Part shown: piece by piece, positions 1-8,192 of the stretch
How the letters are laid out: the number at the start of each line of letters is the position of its first letter
How positions within the stretch are numbered: position 1 is the stretch's first letter
From: Polyangiaceae bacterium
GTDB lineage: Bacteria > Myxococcota_A > Polyangia > Polyangiales > Polyangiaceae
DNA: 37,239 bases
Direction: 5' to 3'
Assembly: GCA_025936045.1 (NCBI GenBank)
Contig: JAICUB010000054.1
Coordinates: 1 to 37,239, forward strand
Program-made: the position numbers and the translations under genes
The notes under the pieces: generated by a model
What the model saw: the letters and a program-made list of their open reading frames with translations, nothing else
The model's database searches: none
What the model was told of the DNA's origin: nothing

Positions 1-1
1 C

Positions 2-973
2 ACGATCATGAATCACGTGATCAAGGAGCGCGCGACGGTGCTGACGCACGACGCCGCGATGGATTTCGCCGCGTCGAAGGGCAAGAGCATGATCCTGAAC
101 CGGATCGGCTCGGCCATCGTGGCGCCGCTCCTGCACAACAAACACATCCTCGGCGTCCTCTGGCTCGACAGCGAGACGCTCGCGAAGTTTCAGCCGAAGG
201 ACATGGAGATCGTGACGGCCATCGCCGCGCAGGCCGCCATGTTCATCGAAATCACCATCCTCGGTAAGAAGATCGAGCAGGAGATCGTCAACCGCGAGCG
301 CTTCAGCCGGCTGCTTTCGCCGAACGTCGCGAAGCGCGTGCTCTCGGGCGCCCTCGAGGTGAAAAAGGGCGGTCAGCTCGTCGAAGAGTGCACGGTGTTC
401 AACTCCGACATCCGCGGCTTCACGCGCATGAGCGAGGGCGCGAACCCCGCCGCCGTCGTCGATATGATGAACGAGTACTTCGAACAGATGGTCGAGGTCG
501 TGTTCAAGTACGAAGGCACGCTCGACAAGTTCATGGGCGACGGCATCATGGCGCTGTGGGGCGCGCCCGTCGTGCACCCCGACGACGCGCTCAGGAGCGT
601 CTCGTGCGCGCTCGAGCAGATGGACATGCTCGCGCGCTTCAACCGGCGCCGCGTGGAGGAGAATCAGGAGCCGCTCGCGATTGGCATCGGCATCCATACG
701 GGGCCGCTCGTCGCGGGCTACATCGGTAGCTCGAAGGCGCTCTCCTACACGGTCATCGGCGACGTCGCGAACACGAGCGCCCGCGTCTGCGGCATCGCGG
801 CGCCCGGCCAAATCCTCGTGAGCGAGGCGACGCTCGCGCGCTTGCAGAATCGCGTCGAGGTGGACGAGCTCCCTGCCGCCAATCTGAAGGGCAAAGAGAA
901 GCCGTTCCGCATCTTCAACGTGAAGCGCCTGGTCACTTCCGTGCAGGTGCCGCTGACCCCGACGACGAACTGA
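2..973 (+). CDS. GAF-linked class III adenylate/guanylate cyclase, 5' partial
   Basis: Makes a cyclic nucleotide (probably cAMP) from NTP. The reading frame is open to the left edge, so the true start lies outside. Numbering from the ATG at position 8, residues 1-85 are the last part of a GAF domain (ILGVLWLDS, then the IVTAIAAQAAMFIE helix). A short linker helix follows, then the cyclase domain at about 125-305. The two metal-binding aspartates are visible in FNSDIRGFT (D134) and DKFMGDGIMALWG (D178). K174 and the Thr of YTVIGD are the usual adenine-reading pair, which favours ATP over GTP. The transition-state Asn and Arg are N255 and R259 in DVANTSAR. All catalytic residues are present, so the enzyme should be active. 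Myxobacteria carry many FHA-GAF-cyclase proteins; whether an FHA domain lies upstream cannot be seen here. Confidence 0.93.
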   Translation, partial: TIMNHVIKERATVLTHDAAMDFAASKGKSMILNRIGSAIVAPLLHNKHILGVLWLDSETLAKFQPKDMEIVTAIAAQAAMFIEITILGKKIEQEIVNRERFSRLLSPNVAKRVLSGALEVKKGGQLVEECTVFNSDIRGFTRMSEGANPAAVVDMMNEYFEQMVEVVFKYEGTLDKFMGDGIMALWGAPVVHPDDALRSVSCALEQMDMLARFNRRRVEENQEPLAIGIGIHTGPLVAGYIGSSKALSYTVIGDVANTSARVCGIAAPGQILVSEATLARLQNRVEVDELPAANLKGKEKPFRIFNVKRLVTSVQVPLTPTTN

Positions 974-1070
974 AGCCGCTCGGACGCGGGCGATCCGGAC
1001 ACGCCGCAAAGGCGACCCGGCCGATTAACTTCCGCCTGGGACGGGGCTCCCTTATAGTGGGAGATCGATC

Positions 1071-1895
1071 GTGCAAGCGCTGTCGAACTCCCGGGCTCCG
1101 CACTCGTCAACCTCTCGCCTGGCGCAAGGGACGCTCGCCGTTCTCGGCGTTTGCATCGCCGCCGGCTGCGGCGGAGGCTCCGATCCCCCGCGCGCTCCGC
1201 GTGCCCCTGCGCCGAGCAGCAGTGCCGACGCCTTCGTCGCGCCCGCGCCGTCTGCGGCCGGCCCGAGCGCGAGCGCCGCGCCTGTCGCGAGCGCCGCACC
1301 CGTCGCGAGCGCCGCGCCCGGTCCCACGCCGGCGCCTGCGATCGACTCGGGCGCGCCGCACCTCGACGACGAAAACGTGTACGCCCCCGATCACACCATC
1401 GCCGCGGCGACGGTGCCGCTGCTCGACGACGCCCAGAAGCCGCTTCCGCAAACGGACGTGCGTCCGACCGTCACGAGCACGACGTTCGACGCGCGCATGC
1501 GCCTGCTCGCGCGGGCCATCACCACCGGCAACGCCGACGCGGCGCTACCGACCTTCTTCCCGTCCGTCGCCTACGCGCAGGTGAAAGACATCCCTCAGCC
1601 CGAAAAAGACTGGGAGCACCGCCTGGTCGGCGCGTTCCGCCGGGACATCGCGGAGTATCACGCAAAGCTCGGCCACGACGCCGGGAGCGCCAAGCTCGTC
1701 TCGGTCGAAGTCCCCGAGGGCGCCGCCAAGTTCATGAAGCCGGGCAGCGAGGGCAACCGCCTCGGCTACTACCGCGTGCTCCGCTCGAAACTCGTCTTCC
1801 AACTGCCGAGCGGCAAAGAGCAGCCACTCGAGCTTACGAGCATGATCTCCTGGCGTGGCGAGTGGTACGTCGTGCACCTGCACGGCTTCAACTGA
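1071..1895 (+). CDS. predicted lipoprotein with Ala/Pro/Ser linker, function unknown
   Basis: 274 residues from a GTG start, with GGGAG eight bases upstream. The N-terminus is a lipoprotein signal: a basic stretch, a hydrophobic run (TLAVLGVCIAAG) and a lipobox cysteine at C33 followed by GGGS. Residues 38-95 are an Ala/Pro/Ser-rich linker with a tandem ASAAPV repeat, typical of a surface tether. The C-terminal part (about 130-274) is an ordinary globular sequence with ARAITTGNADAALPTFF and ends SWRGEWYVVHLHGFN. I do not recognise its family. A TATAGT hexamer at 1053-1058 could be a -10 box but lies only 12 bases from the start codon, so it would give an almost leaderless message. A hairpin follows the gene. 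Confidence 0.8.
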   Translation: MQALSNSRAPHSSTSRLAQGTLAVLGVCIAAGCGGGSDPPRAPRAPAPSSSADAFVAPAPSAAGPSASAAPVASAAPVASAAPGPTPAPAIDSGAPHLDDENVYAPDHTIAAATVPLLDDAQKPLPQTDVRPTVTSTTFDARMRLLARAITTGNADAALPTFFPSVAYAQVKDIPQPEKDWEHRLVGAFRRDIAEYHAKLGHDAGSAKLVSVEVPEGAAKFMKPGSEGNRLGYYRVLRSKLVFQLPSGKEQPLELTSMISWRGEWYVVHLHGFN

Positions 1896-1912
1896 GCGGG
1901 CCGAACTGGTCA

Positions 1913-1930
1913 AGGCAGTTCCAACTGCCT
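1913..1930 (+). terminator. perfect inverted repeat after the lipoprotein gene
   Basis: AGGCAGTT-CC-AACTGCCT forms a perfect 8-bp stem 17 bases past the stop codon. The outermost central pair would open to give a four-base loop. There is no T run after it, so intrinsic termination is only likely. The rest of 1931-2050 is the accA leader, with nothing else evident. Confidence 0.45.
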
Positions 1931-2050
1931 GCAAACTCGCTCGGACCGATGCGCGAAGCGCGGTACGCGGTGTGACGACGGCGCAACGCGTCAGCGCCAA
2001 CGCCTCGACAGGGTGCAAAGATTCGGAGAGATTCGGCGCCCCCCCAAGCC

Positions 2051-3001
2051 ATGGCCCACGTTCTCGCGTTCGAGCGCCCCGTCGTCGAGCTCGTCTCTCG
2101 CGTGCGAGAGCTGCGCGCGCTCGCGAGCACCGACGAGAAGTGGACGCCCGAGCTCGAGCGGCTCGAGGAGAAGGCGGCGCGCCTCGCGCGCGAGGTGTTC
2201 GCGAACCTCTCGCCGATGCAAAAGGTGCAGCTCTCCCGGCACCCCAATCGGCCCTACACGCTCGACTACGTGCATCGCCTTTTCGAGGATTTCGTCGAGC
2301 TTCGAGGTGATCGCCGCTTCGCGGACGACACTTCGATCGTGGCCGGCATCGGTCGCTTTCACGGACGCAGCGTCGCCGTGGTCGGACACCAGAAGGGCCG
2401 CTCGGCGAAGGAGAACGTCGCGCGCAACTTCGGCATGCCGCACCCCGAGGGCTACCGTAAGGCGATCCGCGTGTACGAGCTCGCCGATCGCTTCGGCCTC
2501 CCCGTCTTCACCTTCATCGACACGCCGGGCGCCTTCCCGGGCATCGGCGCCGAGGAGCGCGGGCAGAGCGAAGCCATCGGCGCAGCGATCGAGTGCATGT
2601 CGAAGCTCGGCGTGCCCGTGCTCACGACCGTCATCGGCGAAGGCGGCTCGGGCGGCGCGCTCGCGCTCGGCGTCGGCAACCGCGTGCTCGTGCTCGAGTT
2701 CGGTTATTACTCGGTGATCACGCCCGAAGGCTGCGCCGCCATCCTGTGGAAGAGCGCCGATCGCACGCCCGAAGCGGCGGCGCGCCTCAAGATCACCGCG
2801 CCGAACCTGCTCGAGCTCGGCATCGTCGATCTCATCGTCGACGAGCCGCCCGGCGGCGCGCACCAGGATCACGACGTGGCGGCGCGCCACCTCGATCGCG
2901 CGCTTTACCAGGAGCTCACCGCGCTAAGCTCGCTCGATCCCGACGCCCTGCGCGACGACCGCTACGAGCGCTTCCGCCGTCTGGGCGCCTTCGTCGCCTA
3001 G
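2051..3001 (+). CDS. accA: acetyl-CoA carboxylase carboxyltransferase subunit alpha
   Basis: Alpha subunit of the carboxyltransferase, which with AccD moves CO2 from biotinyl-BCCP to acetyl-CoA to make malonyl-CoA, the first step of fatty acid synthesis. The 316 residues match the usual AccA length. Recognisable family stretches are LSRHPNRPYTLDYV and FVELRGDR near the front, VVGHQKGR, NFGMPHPEGYRKA, FIDTPGAFPGIGAEERGQ and the glycine-rich GEGGSGGALALG near residue 200, then SVITPEGCAAILWK. The N-terminal helical region (LEEKAARLAREVFANLSPMQKVQ) is also standard. The gene stands alone here: accB, accC and accD are not in the window. It ends convergently with the next gene, with a hairpin between them. 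Confidence 0.97.
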   Translation: MAHVLAFERPVVELVSRVRELRALASTDEKWTPELERLEEKAARLAREVFANLSPMQKVQLSRHPNRPYTLDYVHRLFEDFVELRGDRRFADDTSIVAGIGRFHGRSVAVVGHQKGRSAKENVARNFGMPHPEGYRKAIRVYELADRFGLPVFTFIDTPGAFPGIGAEERGQSEAIGAAIECMSKLGVPVLTTVIGEGGSGGALALGVGNRVLVLEFGYYSVITPEGCAAILWKSADRTPEAAARLKITAPNLLELGIVDLIVDEPPGGAHQDHDVAARHLDRALYQELTALSSLDPDALRDDRYERFRRLGAFVA

Positions 3002-3027
3002 CGGATGCGGAGGGTTGGACCGGCGCC

Positions 3028-3055
3028 CCCGCGTGCGCCCGGTCGAGCACGCGGG
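3028..3055. terminator. inverted repeat between convergent genes
   Basis: CCCGCGTGC and GCACGCGGG form a perfect 9-bp stem around a 10-base loop, 27 bases after the accA stop. It could serve as terminator for accA and for the opposing lipoprotein gene. No T run is present on either side. Confidence 0.4.
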
Positions 3056-3108
3056 AGCGCATGGCGCCGAGGTGGCGGACGCCTCGAGTCCGGCGCATGC
3101 GCCGCGCG

Positions 3109-3867
3109 CTACTGCGCCTCGAACCGCACCTCGTCGAAGTGCGCCGCAAACGGCGGGTCGCTCGCGCGTTTCGACACGAGCAGCCGAAAAAGCGCCGTTC
3201 GCGCGTCCGCGGGTGCCGCCGCTGTTTTTTCGCCGAGCACCCACGCGCCCGTCGTCGCCGTCAAAAAGAAGTCCTGGTCGAGTAGCTCGCCGTCACAACC
3301 GGCGCCGCTCAGGAACTGCACCTCGAACCCGGCGCTCCCGGCGCTCTGACCCGTGTCGATTTCGATTTGCGCCGCGACGACGTACGTCACGTCGCCGTCG
3401 ACCGCGACGCACACGGTCGTGCCGCTCGAGACGAAGTCGTCGCTCGTCCCGCTCGCGTTTCCGGTGACGAGGAGCGAACCGGAGTCGGCATTCGACTCCG
3501 CGTCGCCGTCACTCACGCTTTGGTCGATGCCGTCATCGGGCTGCCAGTCGCCGGTATCCGCGCCGGCCTCGAAGCTCCAGCTCGTCCGGGACGTCGTGGC
3601 GCGCGGGCCGTCCGCAGGCGTACCCTCCTCGGCGCCTGCCCCGGCGCCTGCCCCGGCGTCTACCCCGGCGCCTACCCCGGGCGCACCGCCGGAATTGCCG
3701 CTGTCGGCGTTACCGCCCGGTTCGCCCGCGCCGTCCGTCGCGCCGGCCCCGCTAGCCCCGTCGATGATGGTGAGGGGCGGGGGCTCGGCGGGGTCGAGCC
3801 GGCGGTGCTCGACCGTGCACGCAACGAACGCGACGGCGACGAAACACTTCACGGCTCGGGGCACCAT
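3109..3867 (-). CDS. predicted lipoprotein with Gly/Ala linker, function unknown
   Basis: 252 residues from the ATG at 3867. The open frame continues further upstream, but only this start gives a compact lipoprotein signal (MVPRAVKCFVAVAFVAC, with C17 as the lipidated cysteine). Residues 30-90 are a Gly/Ala/Asp-rich linker containing GAGAGAGA built from 12-bp repeats. The C-terminal half is an acidic, probably beta-rich domain (TSWSFEAGADTGDWQPDD, then TYVVAAQIEIDTGQ and FEVQFLSGAGCDGELLD, ending AAHFDEVRFEAQ). This resembles a carbohydrate-binding-module-like or jelly-roll surface domain, but I cannot name the family. It is divergent from the Tat protein/matrixin pair, with about 140 bases between. 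Confidence 0.72.
   Translation of the reverse strand: MVPRAVKCFVAVAFVACTVEHRRLDPAEPPPLTIIDGASGAGATDGAGEPGGNADSGNSGGAPGVGAGVDAGAGAGAGAEEGTPADGPRATTSRTSWSFEAGADTGDWQPDDGIDQSVSDGDAESNADSGSLLVTGNASGTSDDFVSSGTTVCVAVDGDVTYVVAAQIEIDTGQSAGSAGFEVQFLSGAGCDGELLDQDFFLTATTGAWVLGEKTAAAPADARTALFRLLVSKRASDPPFAAHFDEVRFEAQ
3631..3678. repeat. four tandem 12-bp repeats
   Basis: Four copies of a ggcgcctgcccc-type unit, two exact and two with one or two changes, inside the lipoprotein gene. They encode the GAGA linker on the minus strand, and their number probably varies between strains. Confidence 0.7.
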
Positions 3868-4009
3868 CACGGGCCACACTACCTTGGATCGCCGAATGCG
3901 CCCGAACACGCCGCGGCAGCCGAGCGCCGGCGCCAACCTTACGGAAAGCCTCGACAAACGCGACGCGACTTCACTCATTGCGCAAAACGAGTCATCAAAG
4001 AAGAGGTTC

Positions 4010-4573
4010 ATGCTGACGAGTCGCCGATTTTTTTTGGAAGGATTGGGGGCGTGCGTAGGGTGCGCTCTCACCGAACGGATGGCGTTCGCTTCGCCCTCAC
4101 GTGAGCTCGCGCTGAGCGAGCTCCTGGCACACAGCGACCATGCCGTCGTCGCCACCCCGCTCGACGCGGCGGCGGCCTGGGCCGTGCTCGGCGGTAAGCG
4201 GCGCATCGTCACGGACGTCCGCGTTCGGGTAGAGGAGGTGCTCGCGCTCCGAACGCCCGCGCAGAATGAACTCCTGGTACGCGTGCTGGGCGGCACGCTC
4301 GACGGCGTGGGCCAGCTGGTGGACGGCGAGGTGCGCATGGCGTTCGGCGAGCCGTGCGCGCTCCTCCTCACGGCGGACTCGGCGACGCTCAGTTACGTCA
4401 CCGGACGCACGCAGGGCCACTACCCGCTGCGCCCCGACGCGCAGAAGGTCTTGCGGCTGACGCCGAGCCCCACGCTACCCGAGCTCCGGCACCCCGAAAA
4501 GTCGGCGGTCCACCTGCTGAGCGGCCGCACGGTCGCGGAGGCGCGCGAGCTCATGCGCGGAGCGGCGCCTTGA
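4010..4573 (+). CDS. Tat-exported conserved hypothetical protein, partner of the matrixin
   Basis: 187 residues. The ATG at 4010 was chosen because AAGAGG lies just upstream and the protein then begins with a twin-arginine signal, TSRRFFLEGLGACVGCAL, ending AFA. The mature part has the pattern HSDHAVVATPLD, then GGKRRIVTDVRVRVEEVL, LLVRVLGGTLDGVGQLVDG and FGEPCALLL. From memory this layout occurs in secreted proteins of many bacteria, often encoded beside matrixin-type proteases; its biochemical role is unknown to me. The stop codon overlaps the start of the protease gene (TTGA), so the two are translationally coupled and probably act together outside the cytoplasm. Confidence 0.78.
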   Translation: MLTSRRFFLEGLGACVGCALTERMAFASPSRELALSELLAHSDHAVVATPLDAAAAWAVLGGKRRIVTDVRVRVEEVLALRTPAQNELLVRVLGGTLDGVGQLVDGEVRMAFGEPCALLLTADSATLSYVTGRTQGHYPLRPDAQKVLRLTPSPTLPELRHPEKSAVHLLSGRTVAEARELMRGAAP

Positions 4574-5586
4574 AGCCGGCTCGCATCGCCGCCGCGCTCG
4601 CGTTCGTCTCGCTCGTCGCGGGCGGCTCGAACGCGTGGGCCTTCTGTCGTTCGCGCACCTGCAACGAATACGACCCGACGCAGCACTGTGAGAAAATCGA
4701 CAACTGCGTCATCAGCGGCCACGAGCTCTGGTGGAGCACGAGCTGCGTGAGCTTCGATGCTCAAGCGGACGGCTCGAAGATGCTCGGCATCGACGCCGCG
4801 ACCGTGACGGACGTCGTCGGTCACGCGTTCGCGCCGTGGCTCGCCGCCGATTGCGGCACCGGCACGCCGTCGATGACGGTCAGCACCTACGGTCCGGTCA
4901 CGTGCGACGAGCCGGAGAACCCCGATCCGAAGAGCTCGCACCAGTACAACCGCACCACGGAAAAGGGCGCGAACGTCGTCATGTTCCGCGACGACGCGTG
5001 GCCGTATCCGGGCTCGGCCGACGCTTACGCGCTCACGACCGTCACCTTCGATCCCAACAGCGGGCGCATCTACGACGCCGACATCGAGATCAACAGCGCG
5101 GATTTCGACGTTGCGGTCGACAGCGACACGTACGACCTCCAATCGATCCTCACGCACGAGGTCGGCCACTTTCTCGGGATGGCCCACGCCGCGTCGGCCG
5201 ACATGACGGCGACGATGCGGCAGAGGTGGAGCGGCACGGGCAAAGACCTCCGCGACCTCTCGGACGACGACATCGCGGGGATCTGCGACGCGTACCCCCC
5301 GGAGCGCTCCGCGCCCCAGGATTGCGAGCCGCTCAACGGGCTCGCCGACGGCTGTCACGTCGCGAAAGACAAAGCGAGCTCGGGCTGTACGCTCGCCCCG
5401 GCGCGTACGCCGGACGATCCGGCGTCGAACCTCCTCCTCTTCGCGGGCGGTTTACTCGTGGTGCGTTCATTCGGCAGGCGGCGGGTCATGCGGCGGCGCG
5501 GACCGATTCCAGGCTCGGCGTCCGCCGAGGGCGCAAAGCGAGCGGCTTCACCCCTCGGAGGGAAGCCGCTCGAACTAAAATCTTAG
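4570..5586 (+). CDS. matrixin-like (M10) zinc metalloprotease with MYXO-CTERM-like tail
   Basis: Exported zinc protease of 338 residues. The start is TTG at 4570, overlapping the preceding stop, with GGAG seven bases upstream. Residues 1-24 are a signal peptide ending NAWA. The zinc site is SILTHEVGHFLGMAHA: H196, E197, H200 and H206 fit HExGHxxGxxH, and methionines M212 and M216 are candidates for the Met-turn. Cysteines are frequent in the first 60 residues. The C-terminus has SGC at 271-273, a hydrophobic segment (NLLLFAGGLLVV, 287-298), then RSFGRRRVMRRR. This is the cysteine, membrane helix, arginine order of MYXO-CTERM sorting signals. Unusually, about 28 residues follow the arginines, and the DNA coding for them contains a strong hairpin. 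Confidence 0.85.
   Translation: MKPARIAAALAFVSLVAGGSNAWAFCRSRTCNEYDPTQHCEKIDNCVISGHELWWSTSCVSFDAQADGSKMLGIDAATVTDVVGHAFAPWLAADCGTGTPSMTVSTYGPVTCDEPENPDPKSSHQYNRTTEKGANVVMFRDDAWPYPGSADAYALTTVTFDPNSGRIYDADIEINSADFDVAVDSDTYDLQSILTHEVGHFLGMAHAASADMTATMRQRWSGTGKDLRDLSDDDIAGICDAYPPERSAPQDCEPLNGLADGCHVAKDKASSGCTLAPARTPDDPASNLLLFAGGLLVVRSFGRRRVMRRRGPIPGSASAEGAKRAASPLGGKPLELKS
5540..5571 (+). terminator. strong hairpin overlapping the end of the matrixin gene
   Basis: GAGCGGCTTC and GAAGCCGCTC form a perfect 10-bp stem with a 12-base loop, just inside the coding end. A second, AT-rich repeat (AACTAA/TTAGTT, 5573-5588) follows at once and spans the stop codon. Together they look like a terminator for the pair above. 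Confidence 0.6.
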
Positions 5587-5650
5587 TTTCCGTCGTGTTA
5601 CCGGCCGCGCTGACCGGCCGCACCGTCGGTTCCGCAGATCGTCGCGCGGC

Positions 5651-5679
5651 TTGACCAGCTGGGTGCGTGTAGCTAGGTT
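5651..5679 (+). promoter_or_regulatory. candidate sigma-70 type promoter of gap
   Basis: TTGACC at 5651-5656 and TAGGTT at 5674-5679 are 17 bases apart. The predicted leader is about 75 bases and holds a small hairpin, CCGGAA-ACC-TTCCGG, at 5691-5705. Confidence 0.4.
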
Positions 5680-5760
5680 CCGCCCGGCGGCCGGAAACCT
5701 TCCGGTCGAAGCCGTCGCCGGCTCTCGGCGCGGGCAGGGGAAACGGCAAGGACAGCAAGC

Positions 5761-6783
5761 ATGGCAACGAAGATTGGTATCAATGGATTCGGTCGTATCG
5801 GGCGTTGTGTCCTCCGCGCGCTCCATGAGCGCAAGGTCGGTGAGCTCGAGGTCGTCGGCATCAACGATCTGACCGACACGAAGACCCTCGCGCACCTCCT
5901 CAAGTACGACTCGATCCATCGCGGTTTCAAGGCCGCGACGGTGAGCCATACCGACAAGTCCCTCGTCGTCGGCGGCAAGGAAATCCAGATCACCGCGCTC
6001 AAGGACCCGAAGGAGCTTCCGTGGAAGGCTCAGGGCGTCGACATCGTGCTCGAGTGCACCGGCCTCTTCACCGACAAGGAGAAGGCGGGCGCCCACGTCA
6101 CCGCCGGCGCGAAGAAGGTCATCATCAGCGCCCCCGCGAAGAACCACGACATCACCCTCGTGATGGGCGTCAACCACGAGCAGTACGATCCGGCGAAGCA
6201 CAACATCGTCTCGAACGGCTCGTGCACCACCAACTGTCTGGCTCCCGTCGCGAAGGTCCTGCTCGACAACTTCGGCATCGTGCAGGGCTTGATGAACACC
6301 ATCCACTCGTACACGAACGATCAGAGCCTGCTCGATCTGCCGCACCGCAAGGGCGATCTGCGACGTGCGCGCGCCGCGGCCGTCAGCATGATCCCGAGCA
6401 CGACGGGCGCCGCCAAGGCGCTGAGCGAGGTCATTCCGTCCCTCAAGGGCAAGTTCGACGGTGTCTCCGTGCGCGTGCCGACCATCGACGTGTCGCTCGT
6501 CGATCTCACGCTCACGACGGAGAAGCCGGTCACGGTCGAAACGATCAACGCCGCGTTCAAGAAGGCCTCCGAGAGCGCGCCGCTCAAGGGCTTCCTGAGC
6601 TACGTGGACGAGGAGCTCGTCTCGAGCGACTTCATCGGCAACCCGGCCTCGAGCCTCTTCGACGCGACGCAGACGAAGGTCCTCGGCGACAAGTTCGCCA
6701 AGGTCTTCTCCTGGTACGACAACGAGTGGGGCTTCGCGAACCGCATGATCGACCTCGCGTTGCTCATGGCTCAGAAGGGCTGA
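5761..6783 (+). CDS. gap: glyceraldehyde-3-phosphate dehydrogenase, type I
   Basis: Converts glyceraldehyde-3-phosphate, phosphate and NAD to 1,3-bisphosphoglycerate. 340 residues, normal for the family. The Rossmann motif INGFGRIGR is at residues 7-15, and the nucleotide-binding acidic residue in GINDL suggests NAD. The catalytic centre SNGSCTTNCLAP gives C155, with H182 in IHSYTNDQ. RRARAAAVSMIPSTTGAAK and SWYDNEWGFANRM are diagnostic. AAGGA lies eight bases before the ATG. It is the first gene of a gap-pgk-tpiA set that covers three consecutive steps of central glycolysis. Confidence 0.98.
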   Translation: MATKIGINGFGRIGRCVLRALHERKVGELEVVGINDLTDTKTLAHLLKYDSIHRGFKAATVSHTDKSLVVGGKEIQITALKDPKELPWKAQGVDIVLECTGLFTDKEKAGAHVTAGAKKVIISAPAKNHDITLVMGVNHEQYDPAKHNIVSNGSCTTNCLAPVAKVLLDNFGIVQGLMNTIHSYTNDQSLLDLPHRKGDLRRARAAAVSMIPSTTGAAKALSEVIPSLKGKFDGVSVRVPTIDVSLVDLTLTTEKPVTVETINAAFKKASESAPLKGFLSYVDEELVSSDFIGNPASSLFDATQTKVLGDKFAKVFSWYDNEWGFANRMIDLALLMAQKG

Positions 6784-6810
6784 GAGGACGCCCGACACGC
6801 CCACTGCGTG

Positions 6811-6858
6811 CGGCGTTCGGAGCGTGACGCTCGTGAAGGGCGTCACGCTCGAACGCCG
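6811..6858 (+). promoter_or_regulatory. long hairpin between gap and pgk
   Basis: An 19-base arm (6811-6829) pairs with an 18-base arm (6841-6858) with a single bulged G and an 11-base loop, 28 bases after the gap stop. A second small perfect stem, CTGGGC-AAA-GCCCAG, lies at 6890-6904. No T run follows either one, so this may be a processing or attenuation structure rather than a full terminator. It could set the ratio of gap to pgk. The rest of 6784-6972 shows nothing else. Confidence 0.6.
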
Positions 6859-6972
6859 AAGTTGGTTCGAGTGTTCGGAGTGCGGACGGCTGGGCAAAGC
6901 CCAGCCCGAGATTGTTCCTCTCAGGCGAGGGACGCCCTACCCTCCCTTTTTAGCGAGAAAGAAAAGCAAAAA

Positions 6973-8175
6973 ATGCCCATGCTCGATGGCATCAAGACGA
7001 TCGACGACCTTCCGCTCGAGAACAAGCGCGTGTTCATTCGCGTCGACTTCAACGTTCCCTTGGACAAAGCCTCGGGTCGCATCACGGACGACGAGCGCAT
7101 TCAGGCGTCGCTGCCGACGATCAAGAAGGCGATCGCGTCGGGCGCTCGCGTGATCCTCGCCTCGCACCTCGGCCGTCCGAAGGGCGAGCGCAACCCGAAG
7201 TACAGCCTCGAGCCGGCCGCCGCGCGCCTCTCCGAGCTCATCGGTCAGGACGTGACGCTGCCCGACGATTGCATCGGTGACGCCCCGAAGAAGGTGATCG
7301 GCGACCTTCGTCCGGGCCAGGTCTGCTTGCTCGAAAACCTCCGCTTCCACCCGCAAGAGGAGAAGAACGACGAAGCCTTCGCGAAGGAGCTCGCCTCGTT
7401 CACGGACGTGTACGTCAACGACGCCTTCGGCTCCTCCCACCGCGCGCACGCGTCGGTGTACGGGCTTGCACGCCTGATCCGCGATCGCGGCATGGGCTAC
7501 CTCCTGCGCAACGAGATCCAGGCGCTCGATCGCGTCGTCTCGTCGCCCGAGCGGCCGTTCGTCGCCATCCTCGGCGGCGCCAAGGTGACCGACAAAATCG
7601 CGGTGATCGAAGCGCTCCTCTCCAAGTGCGACGCGCTCTGCATCGGCGGCGCGATGGCGAACACGCTGCTCGCCGCGCAAGGCTTCGACATGAAAAAGTC
7701 GCTCTACGAAGCGGACTGGCTCGCCAAGGGCCGCACGCTGCTCGAGACGGCGAAGAGCAGGAACGTAGACCTCGTGCTCCCGACCGACGTGGTCACGGGC
7801 ACCGGCGTCGATGCGACGGACGGCAAGACGGTGAAGGCCAACGCCGTCCCCGAGGGTGAAATGGCGCTCGATATCGGCCCCGAGACGGTCAAGGCGTTCG
7901 CCAGCCGGCTCGCGAAGGCGAAGACCATCTTCTGGAACGGCCCGATGGGTCTGTTCGAGAACAAGGCGTTCGCGGCAGGCACGAACGGCATCGCGCAAGC
8001 GGTGGCGGACGCGAACGGCTTCTCCGTCGTCGGCGGCGGCGACAGCGTCGCGGCCGTGAAGGCCGCGGGCGACGCCGTGCTCGCGAAGATCGGCTTCATC
8101 TCGACGGGCGGCGGCGCCTCGCTCGAGCTCGTCGAAGGCAAGAAGCTGCCGGGCGTCGAAGCCCTGCGTCCCTGA
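6973..8175 (+). CDS. pgk: phosphoglycerate kinase
   Basis: Transfers phosphate from 1,3-bisphosphoglycerate to ADP. From the ATG at 6973 the protein has 400 residues and begins MPMLDGIKTIDDLPLENKRV, the usual PGK opening; the open frame runs further upstream but only into the leader. Conserved stretches are FIRVDFNVPLD, SHLGRPKG, LLENLRFHPQEE, YVNDAFGSSHRAHAS, FVAILGGAKVTDKI, TIFWNGPMGLFE and the nucleotide-binding end VVGGGDSVAAV with FISTGGGASLELVEG. Ribosome binding sequence is weak (GAGAAAGAAAAG). The gap-pgk spacer carries a long hairpin, while tpiA follows after only 17 bases. Confidence 0.98.
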   Translation: MPMLDGIKTIDDLPLENKRVFIRVDFNVPLDKASGRITDDERIQASLPTIKKAIASGARVILASHLGRPKGERNPKYSLEPAAARLSELIGQDVTLPDDCIGDAPKKVIGDLRPGQVCLLENLRFHPQEEKNDEAFAKELASFTDVYVNDAFGSSHRAHASVYGLARLIRDRGMGYLLRNEIQALDRVVSSPERPFVAILGGAKVTDKIAVIEALLSKCDALCIGGAMANTLLAAQGFDMKKSLYEADWLAKGRTLLETAKSRNVDLVLPTDVVTGTGVDATDGKTVKANAVPEGEMALDIGPETVKAFASRLAKAKTIFWNGPMGLFENKAFAAGTNGIAQAVADANGFSVVGGGDSVAAVKAAGDAVLAKIGFISTGGGASLELVEGKKLPGVEALRP

Positions 8176-8192
8176 GTCGAAAGCAACGAAAA

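Noticed and set aside
1053..1058. TATAGT as a firm -10 box for the lipoprotein gene
   Set aside because: Only 12 bases from the GTG, no -35 at the right distance, and a good ribosome site would then be barely transcribed.
3631..3678. Short repeats as a CRISPR-like array
   Set aside because: The units are 12 bp, directly adjacent without spacers, in frame and encode a Gly/Ala linker.
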